Source: Primorskyibacter flagellatus
GTDB taxonomy: Bacteria > Pseudomonadota > Alphaproteobacteria > Rhodobacterales > Rhodobacteraceae
Direction: 5' to 3'
Assembly (NCBI RefSeq): GCF_014638275.1
Contig: NZ_BMFJ01000001.1
Span: 1,538,338 to 1,602,337, forward strand
DNA length: 64,000 nt
The translations under genes were made by a program, and so were the position numbers. Numbering within the stretch: position 1 is the first letter of the stretch; each line of letters starts with the position of its first letter. Shown in pieces: positions 35,316 to 44,000 of this stretch. Below the pieces are notes generated by a model. That model saw nothing but the letters and a program-made list of their open reading frames with translations. It did not search any database and was not told where the DNA came from.

Positions 35316-35917
35316 GCGGCAGTCCTCTGACGGAATTGTTGTTCTGTGAGGTGGTACCGGGGGGAGAGGAAGGATTCCGCCCGGGTGATCCAACCGCCCT
35401 TTCCGCCTGCGCGGGAGCGGGCGTATTTGCGCGACGCCGGGCGGCGGTCGGCCAGCGCGAAATAGTAGTTGCGCCGCGCGATGCCGTAGGCGTCGGCGAG
35501 GTGGTCGGGCGCGGCCTGTGCGGCGGCATGGGCCGCGGCGATGGTGCGGGGGCCGATCAGGCCGTCCACCGTCACCTCCTGCCCCATGGAGCGGAGCAGG
35601 CGCTGAAGGATCTTGATCGCGTTGGAGCCAGCGTTGACCTGCATGTCAAAGACGGTTTCCCACAGGATGTCAGGCAGTTCCGCTATGCGCGGGGCGTGGA
35701 AGTAGCGGTCGATGAAGATGTCGACCGCCTTGTCCCGGCTGAGCGCGCGGACATCGCGGGAGGTCACCTGCCCGTCGCCGTCGAGGTCGAGTCCAAGCTG
35801 GCGCATGGTGCCGATGGTGACACCGAAATTGGTCGCCCCGCCGGGATCGTCGGGGTCGTTCACGTAGCCGCCTTCGCGGGTGACGATGGTCTCTGCCATC
35901 TGCCGGATCGTCTGCAT
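35306..35917 (-). CDS. Endolysin, glycosyl hydrolase family 108 type, with EF-hand-like loop
   Basis: The 203-residue protein has the GH108 muramidase signature REGGYVNDPDDPGGATNFGVT, with the catalytic Glu15, and a C-terminal PG-binding-3-like part containing VDGLIGPRTIAA (residues about 117-128). Residues 44-55 (DLDGDGQVTSRD) place Asp at positions 1, 3, 5 and 12 of a twelve-residue calcium loop. There is no signal peptide, so export needs the adjacent holin. A GAGGA site lies five bases before the ATG. It overlaps the holin gene downstream. In Rhodobacter capsulatus a comparable endolysin-holin pair outside the capsid cluster releases GTA particles; that role here is inferred. Confidence 0.88.
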   Translation of the reverse strand: MQTIRQMAETIVTREGGYVNDPDDPGGATNFGVTIGTMRQLGLDLDGDGQVTSRDVRALSRDKAVDIFIDRYFHAPRIAELPDILWETVFDMQVNAGSNAIKILQRLLRSMGQEVTVDGLIGPRTIAAAHAAAQAAPDHLADAYGIARRNYYFALADRRPASRKYARSRAGGKGGWITRAESFLSPRYHLTEQQFRQRTAAWD

Positions 35918-36224
35918 CGAGTCCTCGCGTTTCTTGTTGTGCGGGAAGGATGCGCGGGGGTGGTTAAGGATTTGTTAGGGGTGCGTACGGTGGGATTGGA
36001 CGGGTATGACGGAGGGCCGCGCATGTCCGCGGAGGGGCGCAGATACGGCTGTGGTCGCCGCTTTATTTCGTCGTGGTAGCCGTCGGGCCGATCGTCGCGC
36101 AAATGGAGACGAAGCGCCCGTCCGGGGGGCGGACGCGCGCTGCCCGGACCGCTCCGCGGTCGTATCGGGCCAGGCGCGCATCGTCGACTGGAGTTTGTTG
36201 CAGGGAGGTCGGCTGAAGCCTACC
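35918..36224. other. Intergenic region before the lysis genes (307 bases)
   Basis: This spacer separates the endolysin start from the ccmE stop and is the larger gap within the ccm cluster. It holds the endolysin ribosome site, a CtrA-like site at 35964-35978 and a stretch with short dyads around 36100-36180 (for example GACCGC and GCGGTC near 36148-36161). No convincing small gene was found; the frames across it are not protein-like. Confidence 0.6.
35964..35978 (-). promoter_or_regulatory. CtrA-like binding site upstream of the endolysin gene
   Basis: On the plus strand TTAA-N7-TTAG, read on the minus strand as CTAA-CAAATCC-TTAACC. It matches the CtrA consensus TTAA-N7-TTAA at seven of eight bases. 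It is centred about 54 bases before the endolysin ATG, where a promoter should lie, in a region otherwise very poor in A/T runs. CtrA controls GTA and its lysis genes in Rhodobacter capsulatus. Confidence 0.5.
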
Positions 36225-36665
36225 CTACCCCTCGGGCTTCCACTCGCCCTGTTCCTTGAGCGCGTCCACGACCTCTTTCGGCATGTAGCTCTCATCGTGT
36301 TTGGCAAGGATTTCAGAGGCTTCGAAGATGCCGTCCACGAGCCGGCCGGTGCCGATCATGCCCTGGTTCTCCGCGAACAGGTCGGGGAGGATGCCGGTGA
36401 AGACAACCGGCACCTCGGCATTGTTGTCGGTGACGGAAAAGCGCACGGATTCCCCCTGCCCGCGTTCGAGCGAGCCGGCGACGACGAGCCCGCCGAGGCG
36501 GAAGACCTCGGTCGGAGGCGGCGGGGCCTCGGTCACCTGGGTGGGCGACCGGAAGAAATTGATGCCGTCGCGCATGGCATAGCCGATCAGGCCGGTGGCG
36601 AGGGCCAGGGCGACGAAGGCCAGGACGATGACCTGGATGCGGCGCTTTTTCTTCAGCCCCCGCAT
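36225..36665 (-). CDS. ccmE: Cytochrome c maturation haem chaperone CcmE
   Basis: The 146-residue protein has a basic N-terminus, one membrane anchor (QVIVLAFVALALATGLIGYAM, residues 11-31) and a periplasmic OB-fold. The haem-binding His123 sits in AKHDESYMP, with the conserved Tyr127. FRLGGLVVAGSL and FTGILPDLFAENQGMIGTG are typical. It hands haem to CcmF. It starts four bases after the argC stop and is separated from ccmF by the lysis genes. Confidence 0.96.
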   Translation of the reverse strand: MRGLKKKRRIQVIVLAFVALALATGLIGYAMRDGINFFRSPTQVTEAPPPPTEVFRLGGLVVAGSLERGQGESVRFSVTDNNAEVPVVFTGILPDLFAENQGMIGTGRLVDGIFEASEILAKHDESYMPKEVVDALKEQGEWKPEG

Positions 36666-36669
36666 CGGC

Positions 36670-37695
36670 TTATGGGAAGAGGGGCGCGAGCATCAGCCCC
36701 TCGGTCTCGGGCAGGCCGAGCATGAGGTTGGCGTTCTGCACCGCCTGGCCGGACGAGCCCTTGCAGAGGTTGTCGAGCACGGTGACCACGATGGCGCGGC
36801 CCTCGATCCGGTCTCCGGTGACGCCGATATGCACGAAGTTCGACCCCCGCACGTCATGGGTGGAGGGCGTCTGGCCGAAGGGCAGCACCTGCACGAAGGG
36901 TTCGTCCGCGTAGGCCTTTTCCAGCGTCGCGTGGATCGTCCTGGCGTCGCCCGAGACATAGCCGGTGGAGAGGATGCCCCGGTTCACCGGCAGCAGGTGC
37001 GGGGTGAACTGGATGCGGACCTCGCGCCCTGCGAGCAGGGAGAATTCCTGATCGAATTCACCGAGGTGCCGGTGCGTGCCGCCGACGGAATAGGCGTTGT
37101 ACCCCTCGGAGAGTTCGGCGTGCAGGAGGTTCTCCTTCAGCGACCGGCCTGCCCCGGAGACCGCGCATTTCATGTCGAGGATGATGTCGTCGAGCCCGAT
37201 CACCCCGGCGGAGATCAGCGGGCGCAGGGTGAACTGGCCGGTGGCCGCGTTGCATCCGGTGCCTGCGACGAGACGGGCGCTGGCGATCTGGTCGCGGTAG
37301 AATTCGGTCAGGCCATAGACGGCCTCCTCCTGCATCTCGAGCGCGGCGTGGTCGTTGCCGTACCATGTCTTGTAGGCGGCGGCGTCGCGCAGTCGGAAGT
37401 CGGCGGAGAGGTCGACGATCTTCAGCGTTTTCGGAAGCTGGGAGATGACCTCCTGGCTGGTCTTGTGCGGAAGGGCGCAGAAGCAGAGATCGATGGCGGA
37501 AAAGTCGATCTGTTCCCAGGTTACCAGTTCCGGCAGGTCGAGGTGGCGCAGGAAGGGGAAGACGGCGGACATTTTCTGCCCGGCCTTGGAATTGGCGGCC
37601 AGCGCGGCGATGCGCATGCCGGGGTGCGTCGCGATCAGGCGGATCAGTTCGGCCCCGGTGTAGCCCGATGCCCCGATGATGGCGATGTTCTTCAT
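36670..37695 (-). CDS. argC: N-acetyl-gamma-glutamyl-phosphate reductase
   Basis: The 341-residue enzyme makes N-acetylglutamate semialdehyde in arginine synthesis. The NADP-binding [14 protein letters not shown] motif (residues about 7-20) and the active-site cysteine in [12 protein letters not shown] (near residue 148) are visible. The ATG at 37695 was taken rather than an upstream one that would place ten residues before the Rossmann strand. It is first in argC-ccmE. Arginine and cytochrome genes share no known function, so the pairing is positional. Confidence 0.96.
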   Translation of the reverse strand: MKNIAIIGASGYTGAELIRLIATHPGMRIAALAANSKAGQKMSAVFPFLRHLDLPELVTWEQIDFSAIDLCFCALPHKTSQEVISQLPKTLKIVDLSADFRLRDAAAYKTWYGNDHAALEMQEEAVYGLTEFYRDQIASARLVAGTGCNAATGQFTLRPLISAGVIGLDDIILDMKCAVSGAGRSLKENLLHAELSEGYNAYSVGGTHRHLGEFDQEFSLLAGREVRIQFTPHLLPVNRGILSTGYVSGDARTIHATLEKAYADEPFVQVLPFGQTPSTHDVRGSNFVHIGVTGDRIEGRAIVVTVLDNLCKGSSGQAVQNANLMLGLPETEGLMLAPLFP

Positions 37696-37842
37696 GGCGT
37701 TCCCCTGCCGTGGCGGGGGCATCACGCCCCCGGAGTCCGGCGGAGAGTTAGCGCAAAGCCGCGCCCGCGTCTAACCCGATTGCCGGTGCTGACGGAATTG
37801 TGGCTTTCCCGTCGTATCCGGGCCGGGCCCGGTCAGGCCGGT

Positions 37843-38403
37843 TCAGGCCCGGCGGCGGGCGGCGAAGCCAAGCGCGCCGAGCGCCGAGAGGCCGAGCAGC
37901 AGGCCCGCGGGCAGCGGCACGGCGGGGGTTTCCACGGGGAAGCCGGTGCCGGTGATGTTGTAGGTGATGTTGGTGCCGCTGTAGAACATCAGGCCGAGGT
38001 AGAGGTCGCCCGCGAAGCTGTCGCCCAGGGAGAGGGTGAGCGTCGTGGTCGGGTTGCCGGGATGCAGGGAGATCGACCCGCCGTAAGTGCCCCATTCGCC
38101 CATGAAGGGCTGGTCGCGCCAGATCAGGTTGGCGGTCCGCCCGTCGGTCGTGCCGTCGGGGATGTAGCCGAAATCGATGGTGACGGTCTGCGCGCCGGTG
38201 GCGAGACCGGAGAAGTGCAGGAAATCGAAGTGGTTCGCCCTGCCGGTGCCGGAGACCGCGCTGACGTCATCGCCGAAGACGGTCGGGGCGTTGTAGATTT
38301 TGGAATATTCGCCGTGCTCCGGCTCGGACACCGTGATCGCCTGCGCCGGGCTTGCGGCAAGGGCGGCGAGAGAGACGAGGGCGGCGGAAACAGTCGTTTT
38401 CAT
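37843..38403 (-). CDS. Exported protein with VPLPA-type C-terminal sorting signal (1)
   Basis: The 186-residue protein has a Sec signal peptide (SAALVSLAALAASPAQA, cleavage near residue 22), a beta-rich middle without a recognised domain, and the tripartite C-terminus VPLPAG, then a hydrophobic stretch LLLGLSALGALGFA and the basic end ARRRA. This is the VPLPA-CTERM pattern thought to be processed by an exosortase in Rhodobacterales. No exosortase gene is in the window. A second such protein is at 49062-49703. Function of the mature part is unknown. Confidence 0.85.
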   Translation of the reverse strand: MKTTVSAALVSLAALAASPAQAITVSEPEHGEYSKIYNAPTVFGDDVSAVSGTGRANHFDFLHFSGLATGAQTVTIDFGYIPDGTTDGRTANLIWRDQPFMGEWGTYGGSISLHPGNPTTTLTLSLGDSFAGDLYLGLMFYSGTNITYNITGTGFPVETPAVPLPAGLLLGLSALGALGFAARRRA

Positions 38404-38512
38404 TTCGGAAACAATCTCTTGTCGGTGGCGGGACGCGATACGGCGCGGGCGCTGTGCATATGCGCTCGCCCGGCTTCTCCGCCAAGGGGTATACAGGTGA
38501 TCTGACGCCGCG

Positions 38513-38532
38513 TTACGTTGACGTTAACGTAA
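38513..38532. promoter_or_regulatory. Near-palindrome upstream of the VPLPA-CTERM gene
   Basis: TTACGTT (38513-38519) and AACGTAA (38526-38532) make a seven-base dyad with a six-base centre that itself contains ACGT. It lies between the murI stop (38543) and the VPLPA protein start, about 110 bases before the latter. It may be an operator; no regulator can be named. Confidence 0.35.
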
Positions 38533-38542
38533 GGTTAGCCGT

Positions 38543-39355
38543 TCAGGCGGCGGTGAAGGTGATCTTGCGGCGCAGGAAGCGTGTGGCGCTGTCGGAGACG
38601 CGGGTCGGGTTGCCGGACGTGAGGAACAGCGACTCCCTGCCCTTGCCGATGAACTCGGGCCGGCGGGAGAGGTAGTCGGCGAGGCTGTCGGCGACCAGCC
38701 GGGCCTGGGAGTAGACGTTGACCTCTGGTCCAAGCGCGTCCTGAAAGGTTTCGGCCAGCAGCGGGTAATGGGTGCAGCCGAGGATCGCGGCCTCCGGGTG
38801 CGGCATCTTGCGTTTCAGCGCGTCGACGTGGGAGCGGACGAGCGCCTCCGCCAGGATCATGTCGCCCTCCTCGATCGCGTCGACGACGCCGCCGCAGGCC
38901 TGCGCCTCCACGTCCACGCCGATGGCGCGGAAGGCCAGTTCGCGCTGGAAGGCGCGGGAGGCAACGGTGGCGGGGGTGGCGAACAGCGCGACATGCTTGA
39001 CCGCAACCTCACGCGGCGGGGAGTTGTCGCCCCACTGGCGTTCGGTCAGCGCCTCGATCAGCGGGACCATGACGCCGAGCACGCGTTTGCCCTCGGGCAC
39101 CCAGTTCTCCTGCATCCGGCGCAGGGCGGCGGCGGCGGCGGTGTTACAGGCGAGCACGACGAGGTCGCAGCCATGATCGAACATCCTGCCGACGGCGGTG
39201 CAGGTCAGGTCGTAGATGTCGTCGGCGGTGCGCACGCCATAGGGGGCGTGGCCGTTGTCGCCATAATAGACGAAGGGCACCTCGGGCAGGCGTTTTTCCA
39301 CTGCGTCAAGCACGGTCAGGCCGCCGAGGCCGGAATCGAAGATGCCTACTGCCAT
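38543..39355 (-). CDS. murI: Glutamate racemase
   Basis: The 270-residue enzyme makes D-glutamate for peptidoglycan. It begins [14 protein letters not shown], with [11 protein letters not shown] near residue 35, the first catalytic cysteine in [11 protein letters not shown] (near residue 70) and the second in [10 protein letters not shown] (near residue 192). Length is normal. The acyltransferase gene lies 24 bases upstream on the same strand, so the two may form an operon. Confidence 0.97.
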   Translation of the reverse strand: MAVGIFDSGLGGLTVLDAVEKRLPEVPFVYYGDNGHAPYGVRTADDIYDLTCTAVGRMFDHGCDLVVLACNTAAAAALRRMQENWVPEGKRVLGVMVPLIEALTERQWGDNSPPREVAVKHVALFATPATVASRAFQRELAFRAIGVDVEAQACGGVVDAIEEGDMILAEALVRSHVDALKRKMPHPEAAILGCTHYPLLAETFQDALGPEVNVYSQARLVADSLADYLSRRPEFIGKGRESLFLTSGNPTRVSDSATRFLRRKITFTAA

Positions 39356-39379
39356 TGTCCTGCCTTCGGATCCGGGGCC

Positions 39380-40303
39380 TCAGTACACGCGGCGGGGTTC
39401 TTCGCCGGTGCGGTGCTTATCCTCGAATTCGAAACCGTATTCAAAGGATTTGAGAGGTTCGGGCGAAAGCTCGTAGGTGCGGTGACGCAGGAAGTCCATC
39501 AGGGCGCGGGTGTCCTTGGCGAGCGGCGCGATGACCTCGCGCGGGATCGGGTCGCCGATGACGACCTCAACGGGCGTGCCGACGCGGGATTTGAATTCCT
39601 TGATGAGCAGGCCCATGCGGAGGGTCGAGTGCAGGTGCGAGGCCAGCTGGAACAGGCGGGAGGTGTGGCCGGCGAAGAACATCGGCACGACCGTCGCCTC
39701 GGACTTGGCGATCATGCGGGCGGTGAAGCCGCGCCAGCCCGGATCCATCGGCCGGGAAAAGGGTTTCAGGCCTGTGGAGACCGTGCCGCCGGGGAAGACG
39801 CCGATCGCGCCACCGTCCGCGAGATAGCGGAGCGATTCCTTGCGGGTTTCGATGTTCTGCTGCACCGCCTCCTTGGTTTCGTCGAAGGAGATGGGGAGGA
39901 TGATGCGATTGATGTCCTCCGCCTTGCGGAAGACGCGATGCGCGAGGATGCGGAAATCGCCGCGCCGCTGGTGCAGGACGTGGCCCATCATCAGCCCGTC
40001 GAGAATGCCGTAGGGGTGGTTGGAGATCAAGATGAGCGGGCCGGTTGCGGGGATGTTTTCCATGCTGCCGCCGGTGACCGACAGGCTGAGGCCGTAGCGT
40101 TCGACCATGACGGACCAGAAATCGCGGCCCGAGGCGATTTCGCGGTCATACCCGTCGGCGCGCCGGATGAGGCCGGGGCGGCCGGTGACGTTTTCCATCA
40201 CGCGGATCAGCGCGCGGCCGCCCTTGGTCGCGGCGGAATGGGCGTAAGAGATGTCGCGGGCGATCTGCCGGTTGGTCGGGGACTGCGGGGTCTGGGCTGT
40301 CAT
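39380..40303 (-). CDS. Lysophospholipid acyltransferase family protein (PlsC-like)
   Basis: The 307-residue protein has the glycerolipid acyltransferase block I as NHPYGILDG (residues about 93-101, NHx4-D pattern) and block III as GVFPGGTVS (about 168-176), followed by MFFAGHTSRLFQL. It has no obvious membrane span beyond hydrophobic patches and likely attaches to the inner membrane. The acceptor could be lysophosphatidate or an ornithine-lipid precursor; sequence alone does not settle this. The start at 40303 is preceded by a GC-rich repeat region. Confidence 0.88.
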   Translation of the reverse strand: MTAQTPQSPTNRQIARDISYAHSAATKGGRALIRVMENVTGRPGLIRRADGYDREIASGRDFWSVMVERYGLSLSVTGGSMENIPATGPLILISNHPYGILDGLMMGHVLHQRRGDFRILAHRVFRKAEDINRIILPISFDETKEAVQQNIETRKESLRYLADGGAIGVFPGGTVSTGLKPFSRPMDPGWRGFTARMIAKSEATVVPMFFAGHTSRLFQLASHLHSTLRMGLLIKEFKSRVGTPVEVVIGDPIPREVIAPLAKDTRALMDFLRHRTYELSPEPLKSFEYGFEFEDKHRTGEEPRRVY

Positions 40304-40372
40304 CGGCGGGGCCTTTGCAGGGTTTCGATGAATATAGCGCCTGCGGGGGAGCGGTTCCAGATGGTCGGGGGC

Positions 40373-40556
40373 GAGCCACCCTCCCCGGCCCTCTCCCCCT
40401 CCCCGGCCCTCTCCCCCTCCCCGGCCCTCTCCCCCTCCCCGGCCCTCTCCCCCTCCCCGGCCCTCCCCCTGTCAGGGGGAGGGGGTTGCGTGGCACGGGG
40501 ATGGCCTGGCGGGGATTCCCTCCCCCTGCGAGGGGGAGGGTCAGGGAGGGGGTATT
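40373..40556. repeat. GC-rich repeat region with an 18-bp tandem array
   Basis: CTCCCCGGCCCTCTCCCC is repeated head to tail from 40381 (four full copies to 40452 and a partial fifth to about 40464). It is followed by CCTCCCCCTGTCAGGGGGAG-type and, at 40520-40556, CCCTCCCCCTGCGAGGGGGA with GGGTCAGGGAGGGGG elements of the same family as at 31178 and 34669. The array lies between the acyltransferase start and the next gene's stop, so transcripts from the latter pass through it. Long frames over it (Gly-Arg-Pro repeats) are artefacts. Confidence 0.88.
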
Positions 40557-40567
40557 GGCGCTTCCGC

Positions 40568-40921
40568 TCAGGACCGGCGGGACAGCTTGTGCCTGGCCTG
40601 CTGACCGTTGCCGGACCATGTATAGCTGACCGATCCGTCCTTGTTCGGCGTGATCCAGACTGTCGCGCCTTCCTTGTGGCGGATGCCGACGTGATCGGGC
40701 TTTACCTCTGCGGCGTCTATGGGCTGGGCGGTGCCGTTGGAATGCCAGCTCACCACCTTGCCCTTGGCGATGGTGATGACGGTTTCGCGCTTGTTCTTCG
40801 GGTTGGTGCCGGCCCAGACACCGTTCCAGTTGAAATCGGCGGCGGAGGCGGCGGAGAGGGAAATCAGGGGAAACAGGGCAATCGAGACCAACAGGGTTCT
40901 GCGCAGGACTGATGCGGCCAT
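40568..40921 (-). CDS. Small exported protein of unknown function
   Basis: The 117-residue protein has a signal peptide (LLVSIALFPLISLSAASAA, cleavage near residue 26) and a compact mature domain opening FNWNGVWAGTNPKNKRETVITI. The W-x-G-x-W-x-G pattern followed by alternating strands suggests a small beta barrel. An in-frame ATG further upstream lacks a ribosome site, while GGAG precedes the ATG at 40921. I recognise no family with confidence. It stands between the large oxidoreductase and the repeat region. Confidence 0.72.
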   Translation of the reverse strand: MAASVLRRTLLVSIALFPLISLSAASAADFNWNGVWAGTNPKNKRETVITIAKGKVVSWHSNGTAQPIDAAEVKPDHVGIRHKEGATVWITPNKDGSVSYTWSGNGQQARHKLSRRS

Positions 40922-41068
40922 GAATGAGCTCCGGGAAAAGGGGCCGGGGCAATCCTGGCCCTGAGAGCGGAGATTATGGGGCGGACGGATTCGCGCAATG
41001 GTCATGCGCGGGCCGTGCGGAAGGAGGGTGCGGGCAGACCGGGGTCTGCCCGCTTTGCGGACGCGGCG

Positions 41069-44000
41069 TTATTCGGCCGCCTGTCGCATGCCGCCGCCGG
41101 CCCGGAAGCTGGCCAGCAGTGCCTCGCGCTCCTTAGCGGCCTTTGCCTCGTTCGCGGCCTTCACGGGACCGAAGCCGCGGATCTTCAGTGGCAGTTCGGC
41201 CAGGGCGACGGCGATGTCGCGGGTGTCCGGGGTCACCTTCGCCAGCACCTCGGCCATGTCGGTTTCGTACTGCCGGATCAGGGCGCGTTCCATCCTGCGC
41301 TCCTCTGTCCGGCCGAAGGGGTCAAACGGGGTGCCACGCAGCACCCTGAGCCGGGCAAGGACGGAGAGCGGGGTCTTCAGCCACGCGCCGAACTTGCGCT
41401 TGCCGGGGCGGCCGTCCGCGCCCTTCTTCGCGACCACGGGGGCGGCGAGGTGGTAGGACATGCGGAAATCGCCGTCGAACTGTTCGCGGGCCTTCTTCTC
41501 GGTCGAGAGCAGGAGGCGGGCGGTTTCGTATTCGTCCTTGTACGCCAGCAGCTTGTGATACCCCCTGGCAACGGCGAGTTTCAGGTCGTCGCCCTCGGCC
41601 CTGTCGACCAGCTTGCGGAAGCGTTTGGCCAGCCGCTTGCCCTGATAGTCGATCAGCCGGTCGGCACGGAAGTCGATCTTTTCCTGTAGCGACAGGGGTT
41701 TGGAGACGACCTTGGCGGTGGCGCGGCGCGCCGCGTCCTCGGGATGAAGGGCGGCCCATCTGCCGATGGCAAAGGCCCGCAGGTTCTTGTCCACCGCCGC
41801 GCCGTTCAGGCGGATCGCCTCTTCCAGCGACGCCAGCGACAGGGGCAGCAACCCGTTCTGCCACGCGGCCCCCAGCACCATCATGTTGGAGAAGATGGAG
41901 TCGCCCATTACCGCGCGGGCCAGTTCGGAGGCGTCGAAGAGCGCGACCCGGTCCTTCAGCCGCGCCTCCAGCTGCATTTCCAGACGGTCGAAGGGGATCT
42001 GGAATTCTGTGTCGCGGGTGAAGTCGCCGGTGATGATCTGGTGGGAGTTGATGACCGCGCCGGTCTGCCCCGGTTTCGTCAGGCCAAGCGTCTTGGAGCC
42101 CGCGCTGACCACCAAGTCGCCGCCGATAAGGGCATGGGCCTCTCCGGTGGCGACGCGGATGGCGGAGATGTCCTCCGGACGGTTGGCAAGGCGGACGTGG
42201 ATGTGCACCGCGCCGCCCTTCTGGGCGAGTCCGGCCATTTCCATCATGCCCGCGCCCTTGCCGTCGATCTGGGCGGCCTGGGCCAGCAGGGCGCCGATGG
42301 TGACGACGCCGGTGCCGCCGACGCCGGTGATGACGACGTTATGGGTGCCGTTGATCGCGGGAAGCTGCGGTGCGGGCAGATCAGGCAGGTCGATGCCCTG
42401 CCCTGTCGCCTTTTTCACCGTCGCGCCTTCAAGCGTCACGAAGGAGGGGCAGAAGCCCTTGAGGCAGGAGAAGTCCTTGTTGCACGACGACTGGTCGATC
42501 GCGCGCTTGCGGCCGAGTTCGGTTTCCACCGGTACGATGGAGACGCAGTTGGACTGCACGCCGCAGTCGCCGCAGCCTTCGCATACGTCGGTGTTGATGA
42601 ACACGCGCTGGTCCGGATCGGGAAACTGGCCGCGCTTGCGGCGGCGGCGTTTCTCGGCGGCGCAGGTCTGGATGTAGAGGATGGCCGAGACGCCTTCGAC
42701 CGAGGTGAGGGACTTCTGCACCGCATCCATCTCGGCGCGTTCGTGCCAGCCGACGTCTTTGGGGAAGTCCTCGCGACGCGGTTCTTCCTTTTCGTCGAAC
42801 ACAACCTCGATGCGTTTCACGCCCATGGCCCTGAGTTCGGCGGCGATGCGGTCGGGGGTCAGGCCGCCTTCGTTCTTCTGGCCGCCGGTCATGGCCACGG
42901 CGTCGTTGAAGAGGATCTTGTAGGTGATGTTCACCCCGCCCGCCAGCGCGGCGCGGATCGCCTGCACGCCGGAATGGTTGTAGGTGCCGTCGCCGAGGTT
43001 CTGGAAAATGTGACCGGTCTGGCTGAACGGCGCCTCCCCGATCCAGTTCGCGCCCTCGCCCCCCATGTGGGTGAAGCCCTGGGTGGAGCGGTCCATCCAC
43101 TGGACCATGTAGTGACAGCCGATGCCAGCATAGGCACGCGATCCCTCGGGCACCTTGGTAGAGGTGTTGTGCGGGCAGCCGGAGCAGAAATAGGGCAGGC
43201 GCGCGGCGATCTCGGGGGCGTTGTCGTTGCGCTTGGCTTCCTCCAGCGCGGCGAGGCCGGACTTGATCCTGTCGGTGTCGCGCCCCTCTTCGATCAGGAT
43301 GGCGCCCAGTTTCTGCGCGATCCAGATCGGGTCCAGCGCGCCGCGGGTCGGGAAGAGTTCCTCGCGGTGCAGGCCGCCTGCCCCGCCCTTGTACCAGCCC
43401 CAGACGCGGTAGCGGTTGTCGTCGAACAGCGCCTCCTTGATCTGGATTTCGATCAGCTTGCGCTTTTCCTCGACCACCACGATCAGGTCGAGCCCCTCGG
43501 CCCATTCGTGAAAGGTGAGCATGTCGAGCGGGAAGGTCTGCGCGACCTTGTAGGTGGTGATGCCAAGACGTTCGGCCTCGGCCTCGTCGATGCCGAGAAG
43601 GGCGAGCGCGTGCTGGAGGTCCAGCCAGTTCTTGCCCGCCGCGACGAAACCGATCTTGGCGCCGGGCTTGCCCCAGACGCGCTTGTCGATGCGATTGGCG
43701 CGGGCAAAGGCCTCGGCCGCGAAACGCTTGTGGTCGATCATCCGCGTTTCCTGTTCGGTCGGCGTGTCGACCAGGCGGATGTTCAGGCCGCCCGGAGGCA
43801 TCGGGAAGTCCTGCGGCGTGACGATCTGCATGCGGTCGGGGCGACCGTCGACGACCGAGGTCGCCTCGACCGTGTCCTTCATCGTCTTGAGCCCGACCCA
43901 GACCCCGGCAAAGCGCGACAGGGCGTAGCCGTAGACGCCGAGGTCCAGAATCTCCTGCACGCCTGCCGGAGAGACGACGGGCATGTAGGCGTCCACCAGC

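Noticed and set aside
34776..35917. Remnant prophage
   Set aside because: No integrase, attachment repeat, capsid or regulator genes flank the holin-endolysin pair; neighbours are conserved ccm and arg genes, so a domesticated lysis module is favoured.
36006..36725. 239-codon plus-strand frame opposite ccmE
   Set aside because: Shadow of ccmE and of the lysis promoter region; no ribosome site or family match.
40381..40464. Possible CRISPR array
   Set aside because: Units are contiguous with no unique spacers; it is a simple tandem repeat.
40146..40952. Minus-strand frame with Gly-Arg-Pro repeats
   Set aside because: The repeats are translation of the 18-bp tandem array, not a collagen-like protein.
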